Shown: positions 11,461-22,042 of the stretch, piece by piece | How positions within the stretch are numbered: the stretch's first letter is position 1 | Layout: the number at the start of each line of letters is the position of its first letter | Origin: Volutella citrinella | Taxonomy: Eukaryota > Ascomycota > Sordariomycetes > Hypocreales > Nectriaceae | Direction: 5' to 3' | NCBI GenBank assembly: GCA_034401135.1 | Contig: JAWZSP010000004.1 | Coordinates: 1,240,001-1,304,000, forward strand | DNA length: 64,000 nt | Made by a program: the position numbers and the translations under genes | The notes under the pieces: model-generated | What the model saw: the letters and a program-made list of their open reading frames with translations, nothing else | Told to the model about the DNA's origin: nothing | Database searches by the model: none

Positions 11461-14400
11461 CTATTGAAAGTACCAAACGGGCCGGAAATTTCTGCTTTCT
11501 TGGTTGTAGACAAAATGCTCAAACCCATGGCTGGAGATTAGCATGGCATGATGGGTGACACGGCCCGAAGCAGGGGCCAGCCTGATGATGAAGGCTGAGT
11601 GAGGAGTGGATGAAGGGAACCCACACCTCTTGCCCACGAGATCAACAGGCAAACGAGGTGTCGGCCCGGCAGACATGTCCCATAAGACGCGAAGCCATGC
11701 TCTGGAGATGTAACATGGTGCGAACTGCCTCCCATCCCCGCGAATGCCTCGCACGACGTCCATGGAGTAGGCTGTCGCGCCGCCGAGTCGCACTGAATCC
11801 ACGACGGGCTCCAGGCTGTAGTATCTTGGCATAGGTAGGTCAGCTCCGGACTCTAGCAACAAGTTGACGATGCACCGATGCTTGTGCTCTATAAAGGCAC
11901 CATAGCTATCAAGCTTAGGTCGTTCATCACCCACCGGCCGGCCTTGAGCGCTTGGAGTAGTTCTCATACGCCGCGAGGGTGGCTTATTCCACCTGTCAAA
12001 GACTTCCTGGTCGCACCCGGCTTCGGGCGTCAGCAAAACCTTGAACTCTGTAGGCAACGAGGACATGTCGAGACAGTGGCTCATCCAGAATAGCGACCCG
12101 GCGATGCCCGCTAACAGAGCATTCGGGAACCAGCCTCCGAGTCGAGCAACTACACCTCCCCCAAGATCTCTGTTTACCAAGGCATCGACGATGTCGTAGT
12201 TGCCCCAGAATGCGGCACAAGGCAATGCGCTACCGAATCTGTTGTTGAATGAGTATGCTGGGTCGGCTCCGGACTCGAGAAGCGCTTGAATCACTTCGGC
12301 ATGGTTTTTGGAACAGCCACACAATTCGCTGCTGCTATTGTCTTGGTTTTCATCAAAGCCAAGACTCTCTCCTTGGATGGCTGCAAAGAGGACGTTGTTG
12401 TATCTGCCTCGGAGCTGAGTGTTCACGTCTATCCCATTCTTTGGTTCCAACAAGATTCGACAAATCGCCGCGTCTCCGAGAGACGCAGCGAGAGCAAGGA
12501 CGCTTCCTGGGCCGTCATCGAACACTCGTGTGGGGTCGGCCCTTGAGTCCAACAGCAGTCTGGTGGTGTCGAGACGCCGGAGACAGGGGGCGCCAACGCC
12601 TCTGACTGTTTCGACTTCATCCGACTCTTCATCCGAAGAGTCGGACGAGGAGTCGGACGAGAAAAATATTGCAGTCCGGTCCCGTTCACCAGAGCTGCAA
12701 AAGTGGTGGTACTTTCTTGACCAAAACGTGTACATGTCACTGCTGGCTTCAGCAGATCCCAAAAAAGGCATTTACCAAGCCACGTAATGCCATATTTCTG
12801 TCATCCACCTGTCGACGTAGTTAGGATGGCCAACTCCATGCGACGTGCTGGCTGAGATTCCTAGAAACGCAGTGGCTCCAGTATATGGGAACGTGTTTGA
12901 AAGTAATCCGGCCGTCGCACATTGCAAGTAGATACTTTATGCAGGCTGTCGCAGTATTATCATATGGCTGAAGCTTGTCGATATGCTTAGCTTCGATGTA
13001 TTCTGCAGCCGATAAATGGCAAAATCTCCACGCCCCTTGCTGCTTGTCGAGCGTCAGCAGGTTGCAGCAGAGGGCGTGGACGTCTTCCTCTGTCGGTGCG
13101 TCCTTGATGTCAAAGAGATTGTCGGTACCATCAGAAATCCTTATAGCTGTCAACAGCTGACGTTTCGAGAGCGGTGGGTTTGCGCATAGAACCCAACTGA
13201 TGGGGCGCTCGGCAAGCCGTTTCTCGATTTCGTCCTGTTCGCAAACCATGTCCCAGATTTCATCGTACGCATGCTCGAGAGTTCTTGGGAGCTTCCCTAG
13301 ACGCTCTTCAATGATCGACTCGTTCCAGGAACTTAACCGAATAAGCTGCTGGACTTGAAGGGCTGCCCATTGAAACATGCCGTCGCTCATTTCGAACAGG
13401 GTCGAGGTAATCCTCCGCTTCAGCTCAGGCCTCAGTCCTCCCCAGCGCTTATCGCGTGCGAGTTGCTCCTGTAGAAACATTTCAATGTCCATTTGATTGT
13501 CAGATGCCTGGATCTCAATCACCGGTTGAGATTTGAAATGCCGAACTATGTCGCCGTCTCTTCGGCTGGAGCTGAATACCTTTAAATTGCATGGCTGGTC
13601 CAAAAGGAAGCTAATGCATTCCATGAACTGACCTCTGCTGTTTACGTCGCATTCGTCAAGGCCGTCTAGCACGATGGCTGTGTCGGAGTAGGACATAATA
13701 AGTTTTGCCAAAACCTCCTGGCACATTTTGGCGTCCATTGTCAAGCCTTCCTCTCTAAGTCTCTTGGGGAGTGATTGAACCTCGTGATGGATCTCTCGTA
13801 GTCGACCAAAAGGAGATGCGAGTTGGCGGACCAAACTTGCAAGAATAGCCTTGGGTTGGCCTCGCGCCTCTTCATTCCTATTGCAGTAGAAGTATGCAAG
13901 CCCTTGAGAGCCGGAGGCTCGCTCCTAGATGTTGTCGATAACGTGAGAAGTCAGAAACGTTTTCCCGGCACCAGCTAAACCAGATCAGCCATTATCATCA
14001 TTCTGGATACCAAGAGCCTTGGTGCAAATGGCGACATACGTGCGCCGTATAACATGGTTATGACCGAGGACTCGGGCTTGCACCACTGCTGGAACTTGTC
14101 GCTGACTAGAATCCACTCTCCAGTGCCATCAGTGCGCCTATCGCTAACAAACTTGTGATGCCCCGCAAACGGTACTTGGGAAATCTGTTCAAGCGTCTCC
14201 AGCCGTTCCTCAGACTGGATGTGGACGAGAACCTTGGAGACATCGACCTGAAGCCGTCTGAGCGCTGAGAAGACATCCGGTAAGAGCTGTCGAAGTTCAT
14301 CTGATGCTTGAATAAGGCAGAGGCTGTCGCATTTTTGTGTTTGCTCCTTAAGCCGTCCCCAGCTGCCGAGAAGCCTTTCTGTAATTCTCTTGGCGTCCTC

Positions 14401-14885
14401 GGGTTTTAAGAAGGCGCTACCTGCCCTACGGACCGCATTCTTCTGCAACTGGGAGCAGCAATACCACAGGCCTTGGAGAATCTCAGCGTATAGAGCGACC
14501 AGGTCGTTTTGCAGGTCATCCAGTGGCGCTTGGCTACCCGGAGCTTGAGTCATTGCCGGAGTGTGCATGTAGATGGCCTCGACAACTCTCCCATGGCGGA
14601 TCAAACGGGCAGAGCCTGCCAGAATATTGGCGATGAAACCCAAATGATCGCGCTCCGAAACGGCGGCCTGGCAGTGTTGTGTTGGCAGAGTACAAACGGG
14701 GTTCGACGTCTTATCCAAAGGGGAGGGAGCAAGTCGGTAGCGGAGAGGGATCTTCCTTGAGCATATACGTGCGTAATTACCTGGAGAATGAAACGAAAAG
14801 CCGCCCATGGAAGTGCAGCATGGACGGGGTCGAAATTCATCGCCATATCCCCTAGCGCCTTGACCTTGCAAGTATAGAGAAGCAT
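11461..14885 (-). pseudogene. NACHT-ankyrin NLR-like (STAND) protein, disrupted
   Basis: Exon 1 14885..14781 and exon 2 14667..14040 encode a fungal STAND N-terminal domain (FDPVHAALPWAAFRFILQ, then GFIANILAGSARLIRHGRVV). The intron 14039..13975 joins cleanly to exon 3, restoring the Walker A motif GAPGAGKTFLTS. Walker B (AIVLDGLDEC) and helical NACHT parts follow to about 12821. From 12771 to 11461 the frame continues as ankyrin-like repeats (LLDSRADPTRVFDDG, LLESGADPAYSFNNRFGSAL). The gene is broken: an in-frame TAG at 13927..13925 lies between VIDNI and ERASGSQ, in a stretch that otherwise reads without gaps. A second frame break lies at 12830-12772, where the NACHT frame ends and the repeat frame has an upstream TAA; an intron there is possible but unproven. 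The true N-terminal start is uncertain. Intact relatives act in non-self recognition and regulated cell death. Confidence 0.75.
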
Positions 14886-15085
14886 TTACAGTGCAAGAGA
14901 GCGAATAATGTAGAGGCATGACCATGCTGGGTTGAAGCCTTGCAGGCATAATTGTTTAAATGATTCTTCTTGTGCCTTCCACCGACATGCTGCTGCCGTC
15001 TTTTTGACTATTCCACGCACGTACTCGTCTAGCAATCATCTTCCGTCGCTCTATGCTCGACTCCCCTCTCCACCTGTTGGTACAT

Positions 15086-15982
15086 TTACAACTTGTGTCG
15101 CTTCTCGCCGGAGGCAAGCTTGCGGAACTCCTCCTGCGGGATGCCCTGGACGAAGCGCTCCAGGCCGGCAAACACCTCGGCCACGTTCTGCGTGTGCATA
15201 ATGTCGAGCTCGGGCCGCCTGATGAGCTTCTTGATGCCGATCAGGCTCCCGCCATCGAGGTGGCTGCCCAGGCGGTCGTCGACCTCCTGGAGGACGAGGC
15301 TGTGGAACTTGTCCGTCTCGCCCTTGCCGACCTGGAAGATGCGGTTCACGTAGCCGCACTGCTCGAGCTCTGGGGCGGAGATACGCTTGCTCATCAGGAG
15401 CGCCTCGTTTGCGCGCGCGGGGCCCAGTCGCAGCGCGAGGGCACGCGACGAGCCACCCTCGGCTACGAGCCCGAGCGAGGAGAAGGGCGTGAGGAGGAAC
15501 GTGTGCGGCGCGGCGTAGATGAAGTCGGCGAAGGAGACCAGGGCGGCACTAAGTCCGATGACGGGGCCGTTGAGTCCCACGACGAGCACCTTGGGGTGCG
15601 TGGCAAAGGCGTGTGTGACGTTGAGGTTAAAGGCGGCGAAGTTGCTGAGCCAGAACTTGTGCACGTCGCTGGGATCGCCGCCCGCCGGCGGCCTGCTGTT
15701 GCCAATGGACACGTCGGCGCCGCTGTGGTTGAGGTGTCAGTTCCGCTGCTGCTCCATCTCTTGAATAAATATATATAAATGGCGTGCGACTTACGCCGAA
15801 AAGTAGTGGCCCTTGGCCAGGATGACGGTGATGAAGACCTCGTCGTGCTTGGCAATCTCGCGCAGTCCCTGTCCAAGGTCGTAGTAATCGCCCTGTGCCA
15901 TGGCGTTGAGCTTGCCCTCGTTGGCAATGGTCACCACGGCCACCCTGCCACGGTATTCGATGGTGACGACTTTGTCCGCCAT
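15086..15982 (-). CDS. Peroxisomal delta3,delta2-enoyl-CoA isomerase (crotonase family)
   Basis: Two exons, 15982..15795 and 15722..15086, separated by a 72-bp intron (donor GTAAGT, acceptor CACAG); 274 residues. The joined sequence gives the crotonase substrate/oxyanion motif YFSAGADVSIGN, then VVGLNGPVIGLSAALVSFADFIYA and the LTPFSSLGLVAEGGSS loop. The C-terminus is HKL, a PTS1-type tripeptide, so import into peroxisomes is likely. Family members shift the double bond of unsaturated fatty acyl-CoA so that beta-oxidation can continue. The glutamate used by isomerases (GLVAEGGSS) is present, which supports an isomerase or related function rather than a dehydratase only. The exact substrate is inferred. 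The gene is tail-to-head with the NLR-like locus and about 0.8 kb downstream of RPA49. Confidence 0.9.
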
Positions 15983-16756
15983 GGTGAAAGGTTAGCGTTC
16001 AGTCGTTCAGCGGATGAAGATGCTGCGACGTGATGGGAAGATAAGCGGCAAGACCGGGCGAGACAATGCGGGCGTCAAGCATTAAACAAGGAAATTTCAG
16101 AGCAGTTACAGCGACAAGGGCACGCCGATATTAATGGATGTCAAGTGAGATTCGGCCTTGTACAGACTTCAGACAGACCCTCGTCCGTCTGCCGCCCCCA
16201 CAAACCCCGGCGCCGAGATGCCTCGGTCTGAAATTGCGGGGGAGGAGCCGGACACCCTGGTGCCGGCAGACGACAACCGGGGCCTAATGGCAAACATGCG
16301 GACCCTTGGCGACGGGCCATTTGCTTGACTTACTCGTATCGGCTACTCAGTAAATGTGACTACCTCCTAATGGGTAGTGCGATAAGCCGAGTTGATGAAC
16401 GTCAGCATGGCTGACATGGCCTCTCACCCTCACTCACACACCTCGGGTTTCCTCATCGTTGTGCTTTCGCCATCTCAACTAGAAAAAAAATGCTTTCAAT
16501 TCATCGACGCCGGCCTACCACATGCGTAGCTATGAGCAGAGGAACCCCCGGTGCCTCAAATCAGCAATCCTTTCGCCGTGAGTGTAATAAGCAAAATGGT
16601 TTGTATCAGCCAGGGCGGTCGCTCAAGTTTGGCCGCGGTTCTCTATCTACAACGCATGGACCAACGCGACCAGTTGCCCCCATAATGCACCCCTGCTTTT
16701 TGTTCTTTTGTGTCTTCCCTCATCATCATGATCAACCAACACGACGTCGGACCGCT
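15983..16756. other. Intergenic region, promoter of the isomerase gene and 3' end of RPA49
   Basis: About 0.8 kb. It holds the isomerase promoter and leader and the RPA49 3' side. An open frame spanning 16490-17434 on the plus strand is antisense to RPA49 and not supported as a gene. Confidence 0.5.
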
Positions 16757-18213
16757 CTATCGTCGCTTCGGTGCAATGTGCCTCTGCTTGGGGAAATCCA
16801 GCGGCAGCGCCAAGCGCGCCAGGTGCACCGTCCCCTTGGTCCCCTTGTTGCTCACGGGCCTCACACGCCCGCCAATCTCGTGGAAGTAGCCGTTCATAGT
16901 CTTCTGGTCAACCTTGAGGTCGTCCCGCAGGTTCTGCGTGTCCACCTCGAACCCGTCCACAATGCACGCGAACACGCAGCAGTGCGTCATGAGGAGGTCG
17001 ATGTGGAACTTGCGGATCTGCCCAGCGTCCGAGAACTTGCGGCGGATATTCTCCACCACGGCCTCGGGCGCGGGAGCCAGGACCTCGCGCAGCTTTTCCG
17101 GGGACGGGACCTGCCGTGTACCCCTGACCCTGCCGGGTTTGCTGTTGAGGTAGAAGAGCAGCACAAATGTGAGGTATCGCAGCACACGCAAGCGCGTGAC
17201 GGCGTCCTCGTTCGAGGCAAGGCGGTTGACGCGGCCAGCCACGAATCGGGACGCCACCTGGATGCTCTCGCCGTGCTTCACCTTCTCCTGCCACTCTCGG
17301 ATGGGCACCAGATTGAGAATGTCGGATCCGATGATTCGATTAGGGTCGTAAACGTCTTGAATGTCGGTAGCGTCCAGGTTGGCCACAGGAACAGGCTTGG
17401 CATCGTCCACCACCGCCTGCAGCTGCTCTCGTGAGGCCATTGTAGATGCAATTTCACCCACAGAGTTCAGAATAGCGCGGTCCGACGCCTCGATTTTCAG
17501 AGCCGAACCATCGCCAGATGACTTCGCAGGGATCGCGTTGAGGACGTTGTCTTGGAGGGCCTTCTTGGCCTTCTTGGTACCGAAAGTCTGGCCGAGGTCC
17601 GTCCTGAGTTCCAACATAGTCTGCGAAGGGAGAAAAAAATCAGCACACAAACCCATCTGCTTGTTTGCCAGCTCATCCTGACCTGTTTGATGTTCCGCTC
17701 CGCAGCCGTGCCTTCCGAGTAGGCCTTGGCCCGCACCACTCCCCGGAGCACCATCTTCTTGGCTTCCACTACCTCCATCTTTCCGGTCTTAGGGTCGTAG
17801 ATGCCAATGAAATGATTCAGTGCCGACTTGGCCCCCCTAGGGCCCTCTGCCTTTACTGTGTAATCCAGCGTTCGGTGAGCCGTCGAGTGGAGGAGGAAGT
17901 CCTTGTCCGAGGCGGATTTCACCTGCTTGGACTTCGCCTTGGACTCGTTCCTGGGCGCGTATGAATTGAATGGGATATCTTTCGGTATTTGAATTCCGGT
18001 CACCGTTGCTGTGTTTACCGTAATTAGCATTCTCCGTCGTGATGCAGCAGGTTCTTAACCAGGCTTACCTATCACGGGTGGGCAAATCTTGGGTCGCAGG
18101 ACGGACGACACTGTGGCCGATGAGTGCGGCGCATCGATAGCAACCTTCTTCTTCGGCTTTACACCAGCCTCGCCATCTCTCTTGCGCTTTTTCGTGCTGG
18201 ATTGAGCCGCCAT
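16757..18213 (-). CDS. RPA49: DNA-directed RNA polymerase I subunit RPA49
   Basis: Three exons, 18213..18069, 18008..17683 and 17620..16757, with introns of 60 and 62 bp; 444 residues. The start at 18213 opens a Lys/Arg-rich nuclear N-terminus (STKKRKRDGEAGVKPKKKV). The dimerisation domain that pairs with RPA34 follows (about 50-160: FLLHSTAHRTLDYTVKAEG, HFIGIYDPKTGKMEVVEAKK). After the second junction comes the tandem winged-helix part (LELRTDLGQTFGTKKAKKAL through MTHCCVFACIVDGFEVDT and KTMNGYFHEIGGRV). RPA49 with RPA34 forms a TFIIF/TFIIE-like module that stimulates Pol I initiation and elongation on rDNA. Length is similar to the yeast protein (415). Together with SAS10 and eL41 this makes three ribosome-related genes within 17 kb, probably by chance. 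Confidence 0.93.
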
Positions 18214-19007
18214 GGTGCCGTTTGCCGACCGAGACTCGTTTCCCTGCTTCCGTTTGACGTGGGATTGATCGCCGCTAAGAAGCATTTGCCCAAAATTTTT
18301 GACAATGAGACGGCAGAAAGCCAGCCTCCGCTATTTTGCCGGGGCGGTGTAGCCAAACCCCACTACGAAGGGAGCTCCGGGCTTCAGACAGGCGCCTTGC
18401 CTTAGGTGTTAGGGGCCTGGAATTGACCAAAACGTCATTGTTGTGTTTTAGTGCGCCAATGCTCTGTTTGTGCATGTCGCACCATGTGCGCAGTCAGGTC
18501 AAATCGCAACTGCTCAATACGGTCAGGATTTCAACCCGACGGAGCAAAGGAAAAACGTAGGCAAAGGAGAAAGGAGCCAATACCACGACATGCACAAAAC
18601 ATCACGCAATTGTGCATCTGCAAACATCACTGAACACAGTGCTCACTGTTCGAGGCAAATGATTCTGATTTTATTGTCAGGCAACTTGCGAATCGAGTTT
18701 CGAGGGCGCCGTCTTTGCGGCGTGCCTCGCGTGATTGTTCGTTCCTGTAACAAACAAAGGCCTTTTTTCCCGACCGTCCAATTGTCATATCCCCATCCTC
18801 CATGATATCCCATGTGACCTTCGCGGACAGTTGTGTGCGGGGTTCAGCCACCGTGACGTAAATCCCAAAGTCAAATCCCAGCTCGTCGCGGGAGGTCCCT
18901 CAAGCGTCGCCAGCAGCGAGTGCCCTGCTCCGTCTCAGAAGTCGTTCAGGCGTGTGAAATCGTAACATCATGGCAGATGAGCCGAGTCAGGTTGTGGGGC
19001 GAGTTGT
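18214..19007. other. Intergenic region between RPA49 and RPL41
   Basis: About 0.8 kb upstream of RPA49 and downstream of the eL41 coding region. It should hold the RPA49 promoter and the RPL41 3' UTR. No gene or repeat can be supported. Confidence 0.5.
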
Positions 19008-19142
19008 TTATTTGCTGCGCGGTCAGTTAGCAAAGGATAGCTCGAGTGCGTGGTAGCAGGTGGTGACATACGAGCGAGCCCTCATCTTTCTTCTCTTGCG
19101 CTTGAGGCGACGAACGCGCTTCTTCCTCCATTTGGCTCTCAT
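19008..19142 (-). CDS. RPL41: 60S ribosomal protein eL41 (25 residues)
   Basis: Too short for ordinary ORF calling. Exon 1 is 19142..19072 (71 nt) and reads MRAKWRKKRVRRLKRKRRK and onward. A donor GTATGT then interrupts the Ser codon near the end; a 57-bp intron (19071..19015, branch GCTAAC, acceptor GCGCAG) is followed by a 7-nt last exon, 19014..19008, that completes Ser and adds Lys and TAA. The product has 25 residues, the invariant size of this tiny, almost wholly basic large-subunit protein, and differs from the yeast sequence at only a few positions. The divergent neighbour is the FHA kinase starting at 19714. The match is by direct comparison with the known eL41 sequence pattern. Confidence 0.93.
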
Positions 19143-19713
19143 CTTGACGAAGCTGTGGCAAAAAATGTTAGCATCCAGACGGCATGCAATGATCAGGGCC
19201 GAAACAAATCATTCTGGAACACCAAGGGCATTGCGCAGAGAAGATATGACTTGCATTTGTCGACCCGGGGTAGGGGGGACGCTTACTTTCGTTGATGAGA
19301 TTCGTTGTTGGATGGTGAACGAATCCAGGAACCGCGGGGAGAATTGCAGGAGCTTAAGCAGGTCACTGTAGGGCACAAAACCCCCGTGGGTCACGTGCGC
19401 GTCCCGCACCTCTCTTGGGTGGCTGGCGGCTGTATCACCAGCATGTACCCAGTGTTTTTATTCTGAACACACTGTCTTTTGCACTGTGTTGAGTGTCGCG
19501 AGGAAGGAGCAATGGTTGAGAAGCATTCCGAGCCCAATTCGTTTCTTCAGTGATTTCAATGCTCGTAATTCATCTTCCTTACACAATTGACCTCCTATGT
19601 TGACGTCCTGCACCGATTATTCCTCCCGACATATTCAGTCTTTGGTGCTCGCCTTTACCCTACATCACTAACACGAAAGTACTCAAAGAGCATTTTGTCT
19701 TCACTTCGGCAAG
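19143..19713. other. Divergent promoter region of RPL41 and the FHA kinase
   Basis: About 570 bp between two genes transcribed away from each other. It probably contains the RPL41 promoter and leader, possibly with a leader intron, and the kinase promoter. No specific factor site is claimed. Confidence 0.45.
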
Positions 19714-21901
19714 ATGGACTGTGAAGATGATCCAGAAGTGCCTGAAGAGTCTCCAGCAGCTTACCTCTCTCTGGTCGATATCCGTAGTGGCCATGCATCG
19801 CAGCGTCCGTTGCCATCACGGCCGGTGATAGCTGGATAACATGAGCTAACATGAGCGTTCAAAAGAGTTGTTTTCCATCTGGCCACAAGAAATCTTAAAA
19901 ATTGGCCGCGATCCCCGTTCAAAGTGAGATCTCCTCAGCACGCTGGAATCCAACCATTGACATTACTAGTCATCTCGCCCTCGAAAATGACCCGGATTAC
20001 ATGGTGTCGAGAAATCACTGTGAAGTTTACGTCGTAGTGTATGAGCCAACTGTCAATCACGTCTTCGTCCGTGACCGCAAATCATCCAACGGAACGTATG
20101 TCAATGGTGAGCTCGTAGGAATGGGACCGAATATATCTTCAGGGTTTGTATTGCAGCACGAAGATGTCATCGAAATTCACCCCTTCTGGAGGTTTACCTT
20201 TGTCCAAGATCGCCCACCACGGTTGCATGAGCTGAACAGTCTCCAACTTCGGGAGTGCAAGGTCAGTTCTGCTCGCAAGCCTGACTGCGAAGAATGAATC
20301 TGAAAATATCTCTAGCTGTTTGCCGATAAGTACACCGTCACCAGTCGATGCCTAGGACAAGGAGGTCAAGCTACGGTCTACCTGGCCACTGACACCTCGT
20401 CGAAAAAGCAGCTGGTTTGCAAGCTGGTTAACCTGGACAAATTCCAAGGGAACGGCCAAGGAGACGTGCAAAGCAAACTTCAAGAGGCCGATATTTTGCG
20501 CCAATTAAGACATGCGAGTATTCCAGAGCGACCCGCCCACAGCATGGTCTAACTCGGTACAGCCAAACATCTTGCCATACGTGGATGCAATTTGTTCTCC
20601 ACACTCACTGTGAGTCGTGGAAACGGCATCACAAGCCAAAACTAACGAGGAAAACTAACGAGGTTAAAGATACGTCTTTACGGAACTGGCTTCAGGAGGC
20701 GACCTCATGTCCTTTATTTACCGCCAGCACGTTGTCAAAGAATTCGATTGCAGAATCATCACCCGACAGATCGTGCGCGGCCTCCAGTACCTTCACCAAA
20801 AGGGCATCGTGCATCGAGATCTGAAGCCGGAAAATGTTTTGCTCGCGTTCTCACCGAAAATTGCTTACCACAGGGTCATGCTTGCTGACTTTGGGAGTTC
20901 GGCCGTGCCTCGACGCAGCCGGATGATCACCACCACAGGCACGCCCATTTATCAAGCACCGTAAGTGGGGGCCTCCCTGGTACACAGCCAGCCAAAGGAT
21001 GCTCATAATTGATAGAGAGGTTGGAAGTGCTCAAATACAGACGGCTGCGGTAGACTTATGGTCTCTTGGTATTGTGACATTGTTGTTACTTACCCCCGAC
21101 GCTGGCGAGGACGTCGAGAAGATCAACCGAATGAATCAAGAGGCAATCCGGAGCCATCTCACCTCATCTTTCAACAAGATACCAGAGCCTCCCTCGAGGA
21201 ATGCCTTGACATTTGTGTGGAAATGTCTGCAGTTGGAACCAGCCAAGCGATTTAGCGCTATTGGAGCAGAGAAGCATCCATGGCTCTCTACGCCCGAGCA
21301 CCACCTTGATTTCTTCAAGTCCCTCGACCGCAAGATGATGGTAGAATGGAAGCCTGATAACAAGATTAGCCCGATGCCCCTGCGGCTTCCAAGCGTAGCT
21401 CTCGACTCTGGCTCTCGTTTAGGAGCCCTGGAGTCGCATGTTGGTCCGCACTTCAAAACTCCAGGCCACGATTCAGAGGGGGTGGCGACAATCACGACTC
21501 CTCCCATCAAGATTGAGGTAAGAGATGACGCAGTGCAATGTTCTTCAACGGGGACGTCTTCAAAGATGTACGCAAGTGAGGAAAGCCAAGAGACGGAGAC
21601 AGTGAACCATTGCCACATTTCCCATCACGAATTTAGAAAACCCGATCACCCTGCGCGATACGAACGACGCCGAAAAACCAGGCCTAGGCCCACAAGGCAC
21701 AAGTTTCGCGAGTCGTCCCCCTTTCCACTGACTAACCTCGACCGACATTTACCACCTTTACCATCTGGCCAACTTCGTCCGCGTCAAGTCTTAATGCGGC
21801 TGAGGCAAACGCGGTCGAAGTTTCTCACGGAGCCACTGCTGGAGGACCCAGGAGATCGGCAGTTCAAACGACGGAAAATAGAGGGCGATGCCTGGAGTTG
21901 A
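19714..21901 (+). CDS. FHA-domain serine/threonine protein kinase, RAD53/CHK2-like
   Basis: Seven-exon model: 19714..19824, 19868..19923, 19970..20261, 20316..20513, 20563..20609, 20670..20960, 21016..21901; 1881 nt, 626 residues. FHA domain at about 38-130, with IGRDPRSN (49-56), SRNHCEV and SSNGTYVNG, which binds phosphothreonine peptides. Kinase domain about 159-422: glycine loop LGQGGQATVY, catalytic Lys189 (VCKLV), IVHRDLKPEN (280-289), DFG 307-309 and QAPE. The last 200 residues are charged and probably disordered. Intron 20514..20562 appears to use a GC donor (GCGAGT) with branch CTAAC. FHA kinases of this class act in DNA-damage and meiotic checkpoints; the exact orthologue cannot be fixed and this could be a lineage-specific paralogue. 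The first two exon limits are the least certain part. Confidence 0.82.
20638..20663 (+). repeat. 13-bp tandem duplication containing the intron branch site
   Basis: Two perfect adjacent copies of AAAACTAACGAGG (20638-20650 and 20651-20663) in intron 20610..20669 of the FHA kinase. Each copy carries a CTAAC branch-site consensus, so the intron has two possible branch points just upstream of its TAAAG acceptor. Confidence 0.9.
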
Positions 21902-22042
21902 ATTGCAGACTTGAACGTAAAATCGGAGCTTCGATAGTGGGAAGGGCGGAAGAGTGAACACTGTAGAACCATTGTCTCATATTTGCTTGGGGAAGCAGTC
22001 GAAAGAAATCTCAGGCACTCGAACTCAGTCCCATCAGTCTCT

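Noticed and set aside
15053..15778. 241-codon plus-strand frame
   Set aside because: Antisense to the isomerase exon 2 and spans its intron; no family features.
16490..17434. 314-codon plus-strand frame
   Set aside because: Antisense to RPA49 exon 3.
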